DNA of 64,000 bases from Phaseolus vulgaris. Lineage: Eukaryota > Streptophyta > Magnoliopsida > Fabales > Fabaceae. Every line of letters begins with the position of its first letter. The first letter of the stretch is position 1. Shown here in pieces: positions 1-11,515 of the stretch. The notes beneath the pieces were generated by a model, which saw only the letters and a program-made list of their open reading frames with translations, did not search any database and was not told the origin of the DNA. Where the stretch lies: NCBI RefSeq assembly GCF_000499845.2, contig NC_023753.2:18128087-18192086 (forward strand), given 5' to 3'. A program made the position numbers and the translations under genes.

Positions 1-1759
1 GTTGTTGGTTCTCGTCGCCACCTTCCTTAGCAGGTTCTTCAGTAGGCGCTTCCTGGCGTGGCGACGGAATCGGGGATTCGGTGATCAGAATCGGAGAGGT
101 ATGAGCAACCTCATCCCCGATTGGAGCAGCTTCTGCAGCTGAGGCGTTTGAAGGGGGACCCCCTCCAGCTGACACATATGGTGTAGAGGCGCTTGGGGGG
201 TCCTCCATGAAGTTTGGCTCTTGGGCCTCAACTGCAGGTGGCGCAGTGGCCAGTGGGACCGCTTGGACTGGTGAGGCAGGAGCCCGTGGGGGTGGCGATG
301 ATGGAGGAGGAGCAGGCGTCGATGGAGGTGTTGAGGTTGGAAGAGGGGGTGGAGCAGGCGGTGAAGAAGGTGCCACCCTCTTCCTCTTTGAGACCAAACC
401 ATCTTCGGTGGCCTCGTCATCTTCTTCCTCTTCCTCGTGGATCACCTGAGGGGCTTTCCTTTTAGGTCTCTTGAGGACCAATTTCTTGCGTTGGGCAGGT
501 TCCTTGGGAGGTGATCGCCCTTGGACGATGGCTGTCTCCACCACCGAGTTGGGCACCGTTTGAAAACCTGTCGCCAACCCGTGGTTTCGGGCGAGCGCCT
601 TCAGTTCAGCGAGCATGCCTTTGCCCAACATGTTATCTGCATGGAACGAAAATGCATGGGTTAACTCAAGGAAAAAATAAGTGCATAAGGTAGTACACAG
701 CAAAGCAGATGATATGTGCAGGAAAGATAAAACCAAAGTCTTGCGCATAACGCACAAGACGCCCAGAAACAGCTAAACAGAAGCAGTATTAAAACAACAG
801 TTTTTGATGTTCTAACCTATTCGAATTTCTAGCTGGTCTTCGTAAAATTCGAAGCAGATCAAGGTGGTGGTAAGGAAAGTAATGTTGGCGTCCGCCACCC
901 TTTTCCAGAAGAGACAGAGATCTCTGTCCAATGCTCCCATGCTGTCAGGACTTCTGGGTCTCCTGAAACAGCTCTTGGACTCTTTCTTCCCCTTGTCCAC
1001 CCAGTACAAGGGCAAGCCGTCTAGAAGGGAGGCGTCCTTGTCATTAGCGCGCACTTGGACGAACTTCCCCTTCCAGTCCTTGTAGGATTGCTGGAAGATA
1101 GCAAAGATGGACCTCCCAGCAATCGCGTTCAAGCTAACCCACAGGCGGTCTCCTGGGTGCTTGGCTTCAAAGAGAAACAGGAATACATCCACGGATGCGG
1201 GCAACCCCAGGTGGTCGCACATCACTTGAAAAGCTCGAACAAACGCCCAACTGTTGGGGTGAAGCTGGGCGGCGGCAATGTTGAGCTCGGTAAGGAGTTC
1301 CCTCTCGAATCGGGTGAAAGGGAACTTGAGCTTCACCTTCTTGAATAAGGTCGTGTAGACGAAGCAGAAGGGCCCGTCGGCGCTCACCTTGTCATCGGCA
1401 CAAACAGGCAGATCGGGGGGGCAAGGCAGCACCATCATCTTCTCGTCGTGCTCCTTGTGAAATGATTGATGAGGCTCATCCCCCTTAGTCAGCCGCAAAA
1501 CTGCTCCCGCAGTGTTCACAGAGGATGTCTCCCTCAGAAGGGTCGAGTTGGCCCAGGGATACAAGGTTTTGAAGTCTGGCAGGGGAACGGGGGCTCCTCC
1601 GGCGGTAGGTGGAGTCGCCTGGGCCAGGACAGGACGGGAAGACGCAGGCCTCTCAGCCTGGGAAGATGAAGCGCCACGAACTCGTGGTGGATCGTGTGCT
1701 TGTGAAGGGGGGTTTCTTGATGAAGGAGGAGGATTCGGGGTGATCTTTGTGCGAGTCAT
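1..1759 (-). CDS. Opposite-strand spliced gene of a Tat-type gypsy element (partial)
   Basis: Two exons are visible: 1759 to 817 and 637 to beyond position 1, separated by a 179-bp intron (638-816) with GT donor and AG acceptor that joins in frame. I prefer the ATG at 1759 (MTRTK) over the upstream in-frame ATG at 1825, because a pyrimidine-rich AG acceptor precedes 1759. The first exon has a Ser/Pro-rich N-terminus and then a conserved globular stretch (YPWANSTLLRE, a PCPPDLP loop, FTRFERELL, QLHPNSWAFVRAFQ) resembling the 'putative gypsy type transposon' family (Pfam PF04195, from memory). The second exon is basic, acidic and proline-rich (KRPKRK, EEEEEDDE, poly-Pro/Ala). The gene lies just inside a plus-strand 3' LTR and is read opposite to the element, as known for Grande/Tat-type elements. 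Its function is unknown. No stop is seen within the window. Confidence 0.75.
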
Positions 1760-2340
1760 GGTTGCAGCTGCAAGGGAAGAAGAAAAGGAAAAATGATCAG
1801 GGGTTACAGAGGCTGACTCGATCATAGAAGGAAGGTGAAAAACGAACGAATGTAGGTTCGTTGCGACGATTGACGAAGCCCTAAGTTACGCAGAAGGAGA
1901 AATGGAAAAGCAACCCACAGCGTATGCACCAGGCAGTTACAGGATGATGCGAATCGGTTAAAATGCAAGGAAAACCAGCAGAAGAAGGAAAGTAGGTACC
2001 TTTTGATGATCAGGAAAACGATGAAGGTTGATGGTGATTCAGAATGCTGGAGAGCGCTGAGAGTTTTCCGCAGAAGAAAGTTAGAGCGTTCGTGAATGCG
2101 AGGGAAAGTGATGGAACAGTGTTGAGTGAAAATGGGTTTAAGGGTTTTTTCGAAATGGGTTTAGGAAGCGCAAACGGCAGCTGAAGAGAGCCGTTGATGA
2201 AGCCACGTGTCGAGCGATGAGTGAGGGGTTTGGTGAAGCGTCAGAAAAGCAGAAGGTACAACCGATTGGAATTCTGCTTCAGTGCCACGTAGACCGGTGT
2301 TGACGTGACTCTTTCAGTCTTTTCGCTAGACAAGTCTTCG

Positions 2341-2359
2341 CTTAAGACTGGGGGGCTTG
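2341..2359 (+). other. Polypurine tract of Tat-type element 1
   Basis: A G-run-centred tract (AAGACTGGGGGGCTTG) lies directly before a TGTACCGCC LTR start. This is the usual primer site for plus-strand synthesis and fixes this as the 3' end of a plus-strand element. Element 2 has a very similar tract (CCTGGGGGGCAACTG, minus strand). Confidence 0.7.
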
Positions 2360-3156
2360 TGTACCGCCCTGGTAGTCGGGAGTGATGACGTGGCATCCTG
2401 CTACAGTATAGGCGTGTTGGCAAGGCGCCAGGCTGGCAGAAGGGAAGGAAGTCGGGGGGCTCGTGAAGCCGCCAGTTATTAAGTTGGCGTGTTCCGATCT
2501 CCAGCATATCAGAATAGGCGATCACCGGGTTAAATACGAAGTCGCCAGATGTGAACTCGGGCGACCAAGCAGTTGGAGATCGCCGGAGAAAGCACATCGC
2601 CGAAGATGAAGGAGAAGCAAATTATGAAGGCGGCCGGCGAGACCACAGGGAAGGTGTATGAGGACACCCTAACTCGCCAACTCCAGTAGAGATCGCACTC
2701 CCAAGTTAGCTATGCACTGGGCAGTACCATGCATAAGTAACTTAGCCAAAATGAGAGTAGAAGCAGCGCCAAGTCAAGGAGGCTCCAGATGATGGCACGT
2801 GTACGACTGGATGCGAGCCACGTGTCCAGGTCTGTAACTGCCAGGAGAGAGAAAACAACCAGGTATATAAGAGTTCTCAACAAACTTTCTGAGGTACGCA
2901 TATTCAGTTTATACTCTTTACGCTTGCGAGTTGTAGAGCGGACTGTGAGAGAGGATTTGCACGGTTCTTGTTCTCTTAGTATTTGGTGATTCGGTCACTG
3001 ACTTGGGCGTTGGAGTGCGATCGGCCGCAGCGGCGCCGCTCTGTTTCTTTGCAGGTTCTTGAGGTGGATCTCGAAGAGGAACGGAGGTGTGAAGCGGTGC
3101 GCACGTCGATCCTTTGACGAGGCAGTTTCCAGCGTTCCGGTCAACAGGCAGGATCA
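2360..3156 (+). mobile_element. 3' LTR of Tat-type gypsy element 1
   Basis: The LTR starts TGTACCGCCC after the polypurine tract. It has a TATA box (GTATATAAG) near 2863, giving plus orientation. The right end is set at GGCAGGATCA (3156) because a similar terminus, in reverse, starts at 63886. An alternative end is TCAACA at 3146. The 5' LTR and most of the element lie left of the window, so a target duplication cannot be checked. Confidence 0.65.
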
Positions 3157-3159
3157 AGC

Positions 3160-3545
3160 ATGATAGATGGGAGTTCATCACAATGGGTTGACAATGCCAT
3201 AGTCTAATTTGGTGTCAAAAACAGAAGATAATTATAATGCAGATTTAAGAATCTAACAGTTGTACCAACAAGTGCTTTGCTGGAGCAACATCCAAAATTT
3301 AAAATTGTTAAAGGAATTCTCCTTTATCATGACAATATTTATATTCCTTGTCAATCCCCTCTTAAGCAAATCCTTTTGGTGGAATTTCATGCCACACCAA
3401 TGATCGGTCACGTTAGAATACATAGAACTTATGGGAATTTGAACGACAAATTCATTTGTTAAAGGTTGTGTTGTGTGTCAACAAATCAAGTCGCCTACAC
3501 AACTACCATATGAATTATTACAACCAATTCCCCCTCCTCCCAGTA
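3160..3545 (+). pseudogene. Decayed gypsy RNase H/integrase N-terminus
   Basis: Translation gives the stretch before and through the integrase zinc-binding domain: HPKFKIVKGILLYHDNIYIP, then HATPMIGHVRIHRTYGNL, then CVVCQQIKSPTQ, with the H..H..C..C order. A frame change separates the last part (WKGCVVCQQ). The same sequence recurs at 32440-32755, so both come from one old gypsy family. It directly abuts the LTR of element 1, so that element probably inserted into this copy. There is no intact reading frame. Confidence 0.7.
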
Positions 3546-5409
3546 TACTCTAGGAAGATATAAATGGGATGTAATCCTTACTTTATAAATCAATTTTATA
3601 GGATTGAATTATATATAAGACAACTTATTAAAAAGAACTCACTTACTAAAAAGGTGAATTTTCTTAAATAAGTACCATCATATTTGACATAACATCGTCC
3701 ATACTCTAAAATACTTTTAAACTGATCATTTAATAATACAATTAATATATATGATAATAACATTCGAATCATAGAAAACTAATTTTTGAATGAATGAAAT
3801 AGTAACACTAATATAATAATTTTATCTTATTGTTATTAGTGCATAATATATTTAATGATATCGAATTTATTATATATATATATTGATTAAATACCATTAG
3901 GTTGTCCATCTTATAAATAATAATTAATGACACCAAAATCATATCAATAGTTAAATATTTAGAATTAGATTTTAAAAAATTGAATTATCTTTGATGATAA
4001 AGATTTGTCTTTTTTAACTTTTTCCTTCTTATTACCATGTCCATAAGTAATCCAATTTACAGTAATTTTTTTAAATAATAATTAGTGACATGAAGATTCA
4101 ATACACTAAATATTTAGAATTATATTTTCAAAATTAAACTATTTTTAGTAATGCCGTGACTAATAAACTAATTAATGGCTAACTATCAGCAATACAATTT
4201 AGTTGGAAAATACATTCTCAAAATCTACGATTTGGATTCTCCTTTTTAAGATAAATGTTTACAAAATTTATATTAATCCTAACTTATTTCATATTGTGTT
4301 AATATAAAATGTATACCTTCTAAAATATATTAAATTATAACCATTTTATCCTCTTTTCATTGATTTTATTTTTAATAAAGATTAGCAAACTTAATATAAT
4401 ATGTAGTTATAATTCAACGACGAAGTTGAAATTACATTATGTTTAGATTGTTTCATGTAATTATTTTCCTTTAATAATTTTCAATAAAATATATATTTTA
4501 TTATATATTGTTGATTTCACTATTTATTACTTTGATATCTCCCTTATCTCGTGTCTATATCTCTATGTATATATTTATTAAAGAAATAAAATTGCTCATA
4601 AAGTAAATAGAGGGGAGATGTTTTTCTTCTCACCCTCAAACACTTATTTTAGGAATAACTTTCTAAAAAGTTAGATATTAGTAACAAACTCATGGGTATT
4701 TGTTATTTATTATTACAGATTTTTATTTACATTTTTTTTTTGAAAAAAACAATTTATCAATGAAAAAATAGTAATAATTGAAAAATCATTTATGATTCAA
4801 TATTATAGATTTATGTTTTTTAATCTATAATTATGAAATTAATTTTTTTTATAAATAATTTTTTTATTTAAATTAAATTTGTTTATAAAGAAAATAATTT
4901 CCTTAAACTACTGTTTTATGGTACAACTTATTTAAGTCTGGTTTTTTAAAATGATAAATTATTTATATTAATATTTTATTATTTAACTTTATTTGAATTA
5001 TAGTTTAAGATTAATTTTTTTATTTGAGTTTATATTTTAAATATTTCTTAAATATATTTTTCTAAAATATATGGATAGATGCATGTATAATAACATTTGT
5101 AGATTTGTGAGATTAAATTAAGCATAACCCTACCTACTAAGAATATATTAGAACCAAAAGTATAAGAATATATTAGAACCAAAAGTTATCTTTAATTAGT
5201 TAGGTTGATTGAAGGTAATGTGTTAATCATTATTTGATTGTTGTTAAATCATCCGTATATATTTAATTCAATTATCACCTTATATATAAATTGGTTTGGT
5301 AAGAATTAGTTTCACCATTAACCAATTTTATTAAAAAGAATCCCAAGTAGCTTCAAAATTATGCATATCAAATTTTGAATGTAATCATGCATGTACTATG
5401 TTATAACTC
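3546..5409. repeat. AT-rich DNA with one copy of a 480-bp duplicated block
   Basis: No gene is seen. About 3690-4170 is clearly repeated in diverged form at about 5820-6300 (shared landmarks: ATACTTTTAAACTG, GTGCATAATATATTTAATGA, AAGATTTG...TTATTACCATG). A 22-bp near-perfect direct repeat occurs at about 5138-5188. The rest is A/T homopolymer-rich sequence. Confidence 0.55.
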
Positions 5410-5815
5410 AATCAAGTGTGAATATATTACTTTAGTACTATTTGCGAAAGTTTGTTATACATAATAGTGTATAGCAAGTCATTAAAAGACCATATCTCTA
5501 ATTTGGATATTCTTTTTCAATGCTTCATGAGTAATCAATTTTTCCTTAAGAGAAACAAGTGTCTGTTTCTCAAGGAATCGATAAAATACTTGAGACATAT
5601 AATATCAAGGGATGACGTTTGCTTAGATCCTAAGAAAATTTGTGCAATTATTTTTTGAATGACACCTACCACCATTAAACAATTGCCCAAAATTTTATAG
5701 CTTACGGGTTTTTATCAAAATTTGTTCAGCATCATGCTTCTATAGTTGCTTCTCTCACTAACCTACTGAATAAATACTCATTTACATGGTCTGAAGAAGC
5801 ACAACAATCATGTGA
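5410..5815 (+). pseudogene. Decayed gypsy reverse transcriptase fragment
   Basis: The reading (SKSLKDHISNLDILFQCF, FFLKRNKCLFLKESIKYL, HIISRDDV) is the RT segment after the catalytic YVDD box. It is followed after a stop by PTTIKQL, LTGFYQ, and a frame encoding FTWSEEAQQSCD, the RT to RNase H connection. The catalytic box is replaced by IIVYSKS, so the copy is dead. It matches 25639-25907 closely and belongs to the same old family as 3160-3545. Confidence 0.7.
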
Positions 5816-6830
5816 TCATCTAACATATTATCGTCCCTACTCTAAAATACTTTTAAACTGGTCATTTAATGATACAATTACTATATATAATAATAACATA
5901 TTAACATTCAAATTATAGAAGAACTAATTTTTATATGAATGAAATAGTGAGACTAATGCAATAATTTTTTCTTTTCTATTGTTATTAGTGCATAATATAT
6001 TTAATGAAATCAAATTTATTATGTATATATAATGATTAAATATCATCTTTATAAGTTGTCCATGTTATAAATAATAAGTAATGACACAAAAATCACATAA
6101 AGAGTCAAATATTTAGAATTAAATTTTGAAAAAGTGAATTATCTTTGATGGTAAAGATTTGCCTCTTTTAACTCTTCCCTTCTTATTACCATGTGAATAA
6201 GTAATCCAATTTATAGTATATTTTCAAATAATAATTAGTGACATGAAGATTAGATAAATTGAATATTTAGAATTATATTTTCAAAATTAAGCTATCTTTA
6301 GTAATAATTTCCTACTCTTGAACTTATCATAAGTGAGGTATAATTATTACCTTATATATAAATTAGTTTCATATAAATCAATTTATTAAACAGAATCTGA
6401 AGAAGGTGGATTTATTTAGATAAATAATATAAAGAGGTAATATATCTTTCCGAATTTCATCCCTACTTATTTAATAATAAAATTAGTATATGTGATAAAA
6501 AAATTTTAATGATAGAAGAACTAACTTTCAAACACCGAAACATATAAAATTAGATTTTAAAGATTGAATTATCTTTAATGGAAAATATTTCCCTCTTTTA
6601 ACTCTTGTCATTAATTACCATATTGATATAATCATTTTAGAATAGATTTACAAATAATATGAAGATGAGATAACCTAAATATTTAAAACTAGATTTTAAA
6701 AATTAAAATATCTTTCAGAGTAAAGATTTCCTTCTTTTATCATCATATTATAATTACTCTTTATAAACAATCCATGTTGCAATAGATCTACAGATAACGT
6801 TGAAATTTTCCTTTTTCAGACCCTGGTTTC
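5816..6830. repeat. AT-rich repeat blocks upstream of the RING gene
   Basis: 5820-6300 is the second copy of the 3690-4170 block. About 6120, 6280, 6560 and 6700 each start a diverged unit of the form ATTTAGAATTAGATTTT..AATTATCTTT..AAAGATTTCC..TTACCAT. The last unit, with the following sequence, recurs at 31592-31740. No coding sequence was found. Confidence 0.5.
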
Positions 6831-7964
6831 ATCTGCCTTTTGTTCAAAAGAGAATTTGGATTTGGAAACCTAGGAAAGACGGTCACTCGTTAGGTAAGGT
6901 TTTGGTTTTGTTCTCCTCAGTTTTGTTTGATTAGAGGATGATGTTTTTTTTCCAAAGTTGTCATTTTTGTGTCTTTTTTTATCATGTAAAAAAGGCTTAC
7001 TTTTAACATTCAGAAGTGAACACTGTTTTTTTTTTTTTTTTTTTTCTTGGTCATATTTGTATATGCTTTTAACATATATGTTTTTTTATTCCATGCAATT
7101 ATGTGCTATTTTCTTTAAATCCTTGACATGGTGAATGAATTCGGTCTTCTAATGTAAGTTCATTAGAGAATTCAAGAATGAATCACCAAAGATATCATGT
7201 TACAACCGAAAGTAGAAGGGGCCGCCACAAATTTGCCCATCAGCACTACCATCATCATGCACAGCCTGTGCAAGTGCAAGACATCAGAGGTCACTCCAAC
7301 TTTCATGCTCGTAGAGGCAACGTGCATAGAGGTCACTCCAACTTTCATGCTCATAGAGACAACATGCATAATCTTCCTCCTATGGCCTTTCTTCATGAAG
7401 TTTCTTCATGCTGTTACCATCTTAGTCATATGCAATTGGACATTAACATGTCATATGAGGCAAGTTTGTTATGTATCGTCTTGTGTATTTTGCTATAAAT
7501 GTGGATTGGCTATGAGGTCTAAGTGACTATGAAAACTTTAATTTTCTATCTCTTTTGGAATTCCACAACAGGATCTTCTAAGTTTAGGTGGTGAACGGAT
7601 TGGCAACGTAAAGAGAGGTTTGTCAAAAGAAATTATTGCAAGACAAATGCTTACAAAAAGTTATCTACTACCTAATAACTTGGAGGGGTCAACTTCTGAG
7701 GAACAATAATATGATCTTTGCATAATATGTCAGGTATCAAATGCATTATTTTATAGTATGTACTATTAGAAACATGTTTTCCTCTTTCTCCTATTAAATG
7801 GAATACTTATGCATGATATGATTTCATAGGATGAATATAAGAACAAAGAGGAGATTGGAATTCTTCAATGTGGACATGAATACCATGCAGATTGTATAAG
7901 GAGATGGTTAAAAGAGAAAAATGTATGTCCCCTATGCAAATCAAAAGCATTGGTTGTTGGATAG
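6831..7964 (+). pseudogene. RING-H2 zinc-finger (E3 ubiquitin ligase-like) gene with premature stop
   Basis: A likely 5' untranslated exon ends near 6892 at a GTAAGG donor. A His-rich N-terminal frame starts at 7178 (MNHQRYHV), with a repeated RGHSNFHA motif. A later exon at 7572-7733 encodes LGGERIGNVKRGLSKE and then EEQ, a stop (TAA 7707-7709), YDLCIICQ. The last exon (7830-7964) encodes DEYKNKEEIGILQCGHEYHADC and CPLCKSKALVVG plus stop. All eight metal ligands of a RING-H2 (C-x2-C, C-x-H-x2-H-x2-C, C-x2-C) are present, but the TAA cuts the protein just before the RING. The splice between the first coding exon and 7572 is not clear. The family joins ubiquitin to targets via an E2 enzyme. 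The cysteine spacing resembles HIP1/MBR-like plant RING proteins (inference). Confidence 0.65.
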
Positions 7965-9400
7965 AAGCGGAAATAAATTCATTGTTCATGCATGCACAAT
8001 TCTTAGCTCCTTCATATTTTGTTGTGTATGAAGTAGTACATACCAAACATTGGTGTAATACTGAATAAACACATTGTTGTAATAGTTAATACACATCTGG
8101 TTACATTGTCGAATTGGACAATAAAACATTTATCAATAAGATGTTCAATACAAATTATTCTTAGTGGATCAACATGGAAGAGGCTTTCACCTTTTTTTTT
8201 ATAAATTATATATTAGATTTAAATTATGATATAATATTACTTTAAAATATTAACTTCTAAAAAAAGTATTAATATTTAAAAAAATTACGTTTAAAAATAT
8301 TAGCTTAAACAAACAAATATACAATGATATTAGATTAAACAAATAAATATCTAAGAATATTAGCTTAAACAAACAAATATTTAAGAATATTAACTTAAAC
8401 AAACAAATATTTAAGAATAATTTTTTTTTTAAAAAGTCATTTGTCTACCCTTTCTATCTGGATATTACTTAAGTCTTATAAGTTTTATAAGGTCTATTTT
8501 TTTAAAAAAAATAATTTTGGAATTAGAATTATATAGTATTTTCGGAATTGCATTAGCTTTCCACTTTACTAATAATGTTGGAAGTTATTCTCACTGGATG
8601 AATATGGGTGAGGTTTTGACATTTTTTTTTTCATTAAAAATTTATTTTGCATAGTTAAAAATAATTAAGTTTCAATTAGTATTTTGTTTAATAGCATAAA
8701 AGAAAAAACTTTAAATTATTGAAAAATTATAATTTTTATATAGACAGAAACCTAAGGTATAAATATTTTTACAAATATAAGGATGGTGAAAAGGTAGGAA
8801 AACATTTCTGTTTGAAAGTATGTATAATAAATTAGAACAAATATAACGTGTTTTTGCAGGAAAACTTTTATAAAAAGAAAAGAAAAGATAAGAAAAACAC
8901 AATAATAGAGGGATAAATTGTTTTAATTAATTCTTTCATAAATATTGCATGTCTAGTTGTCAACTAAGATTTTAGAAATACATATACATAAAACAAATAT
9001 TAATACTATCATTAACATATTTCAGTGTATGAATTTTTTTTAAGAAGTTTGTTATCATCAGAACTCTAACTTGACCCGTTTTTCTTTTCTTTGCTGATTC
9101 CTCTGAATGAAATTTCCCATGTTGCACTAAGTTACTTACCGTCATCGAAATTCTAACTTTATTCATAGACCGTCTTGTTGAGTTAATACCGTCTAGGTAT
9201 CAACACTAGTCTAAGTATGAAGTAAATAATTCTCAGAGGCGATAATGTAGGACTTTGTAAATACTTCTGCATCAAATCGAAAATACGAATACAAACCAAC
9301 GATATTGAACGCTCGAAGAACTAGATAGAATACGCAAACCTAACAGAAAAAAATGTGGTAAGTTGAAAAAACGCAAAATTGAAAGCAGAAAACGAGAGTG
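7965..9400. other. AT-rich intergenic DNA
   Basis: No gene is seen on either strand. It holds the 30-bp minisatellite at 8291-8418 and several T or A runs. The short frames here look like chance. Confidence 0.5.
8291..8418. repeat. 30-bp minisatellite, about four units
   Basis: A unit of the form AATATTAGCTTAAACAAACAAATATTTAAG is repeated about four times with single-base changes and then runs into a T/A tract. Confidence 0.75.
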
Positions 9401-9799
9401 CAATCAAGAGAAACTAATAGTGTCGTGAAGATTGGTGGCGAAAAATCGAAGGTTGTTGAGAATTTGGGGAAAACTTGATTTCGGGATTTTAAAATGGATA
9501 GGGTTAGAGATGCGTTGGTGAATTGTTGAGCAGTTGCGAGCACCAGCGACGACACATGTCCAAGCGACGTGAACGATCGCTCGCTCAGCGTTGAGAGGAG
9601 GACGTCGACGACCACGACGACGAAGGCGAGGTTCCAGACCATGTCGAGGACCAACACCGCACAAGAGTACCCGCACTTGCTAAGACGTATCGGAAGCCCC
9701 GAGCGAGAGGAGCAATCTCGAACACCGCACCCTAAAACCAACCAATCCAGAACCATACCACTAGGTTCGCAAACTCTCCATACCTCCCGGAATGACCTA

Positions 9800-11515
9800 G
9801 ACCCGGTCAAGGAAGAAGAACAAAGAGACACCCATTTACATATGAGATAATCGACGCTCCACTCCCCCTAGTGTGGAAAGGACTGACCATCAAACCTTAC
9901 GATGGCTTCACCGATCCGGACGAACACCTGAACATCTTCAAAACATAGATGACCTTGTACAAAACTGATAAGGCACTGTGGTGTAAGTTATTCCCCACCA
10001 CTCTCCAGGAAGGACCCCTCGGCTGGTTCACCAAACTTCCTACAAGTTCCGTGGGAAGCTTCAAAGATCTGACGACGAAATTCATCACGCAATATGCCAC
10101 CAGCCGACCACATCACACGTCCTCCTTATCCCTCCTCAACGTGAAGCAGGAAAAAGGTGAATCCTTACGAGCATTCATGGACCGATTCAGCAAGGTATGC
10201 ATGAGCATCAGAAATTTAATGCCCAAGATAGCCATGCATCACCTAGTTGGGGCCATCCAGCCGGGCAAGTTCACAGAAAACTTAATCAAAAGACCGGTCA
10301 GAGACATGGATGAACTAAGAACCCGAGCCACAAAGTTCATGCAGATAGAAGAGCATGTCGACTACCACAAAGCATACCAGGCTGAAACCACAAGTAAGGA
10401 AAGCAAGAAAGAGAAAGGTAGGGGCAACCGGTTGGAACCGAAGCGGGTTGACCGATTTAAAGAAAATCGCGACCCCCGTTTTAACAGTTACACACCTCTC
10501 ACCGTCCGAAGAGGAAGGATTCTAGATGAAGCATTACAGGCTGAACTCATCCCAACCCTCAAGTCGTCACAGACCCCACAAAACACTGATACGTCCAAAC
10601 ATTGCTAATACCATCGCAACTACGACCAAACAACTGAAGGATGTCAAACTTTGAAGGACAAAGTCGAAGAACTCGTCCAGGCGGGTCATTTCCAGATATT
10701 CCTCAAAATAGATGTTGTGGTACATCGGTCTCCTCAGAGAGACCGACAATCATCTCGAGGCCCGAGAGACTATAACGACCAATTGAGTCGAGGGGATGGA
10801 CCTCGGCAGGACGACCACCACCCTCGGCAGACCTGACAGCGAAGTGAGAGTTCCAAACGAAACAATCGGACCAGGTGCCGAGTGCGGAAAGTCATCAATA
10901 CCATATCAGGCTCAATATCACTCGGCGTACCAGACGAAGATGTCAACTCAATAGCCGGGGGCTTTGGAGGAGGAGGATATTCTAACTCCGCGAGGAAAAA
11001 ACATCTTCGAACCATTCAGTTAGCCCATGTTAAATGTCGCCAAACTAGACCCAGAATACCCCCAATAACATTCACCGATGATGATTTTACAGCCATTGAC
11101 GTCGCTCAAGACGACCACAAGGTAATAACCTGACAAGTTCGCAATCACTAAGGTCCTAGTGGACCATGGCAGCTCGGTGGACATTCTCTACTGGAAAACC
11201 TTTCAGAAAATGAGGATTCCTGAATCGGAGATTCAACCGTATGAAGAGCAGATCGTCGGATTCTTTGGCGTGAGAGTAGATACTAGGAGATACATTTATA
11301 CACCACGTTTAAGGAGGAAAGAGGTCTGGCGAAAACCATAAAGATCATGTATTTATTAGTAAATGTCAATACCTTATACAACATACTATTGGGTCGGTCA
11401 TCCATAAACCGTCTCAAAGCAATAGTGTCTATCCCATCTAACCATGAAAATCTCATCCATAGACAGGGATTTCGTAATGCGACAGATCTCTAGAAAGAAG
11501 AGAACGCCTGACCGA
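9800..11515 (+). pseudogene. Tat-type gypsy gag-protease fragment
   Basis: The gag begins in the segment encoding HPFTYEIIDAPLP and KPYDGFTDPDEHLNIFK. It continues after an in-frame stop (TAG near 9946) through 9949-10608 (LFPTTLQEGPLGWFTKL, FKDLTTKFITQYATSRPH, ESLRAFMDRF). Later segments carry the linker and an aspartic protease with LVDHGSSVDILYWKTF (near 11157) and YNILLGRSSINRL (near 11380). Stops and frame changes separate the blocks. The same order is seen on the minus strand at 43903-42126, so this is the gag-protease part of a related element. RT and integrase are missing and no LTR was found beside it. The fragment is more GC-rich than its AT-rich flanks. Confidence 0.75.

Noticed and set aside
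207..465. Gly/Ala-rich plus-strand frames near the window start
   Set aside because: They are complements of the Pro/Ala-rich second exon of the opposite-strand gene.
7025..7047. Long T-run as a transcription terminator
   Set aside because: Plant Pol II genes do not end this way and no Pol III gene was seen upstream; it is a simple homopolymer in an intron-like region.
9340..9831. A 163-residue minus-strand frame and a plus-strand frame with a Thr run at 9569-9850
   Set aside because: Neither resembles a known protein. They lie at the start of the Tat gag-protease fragment, where overlapping frames in both strands are expected from the GC-rich composition.
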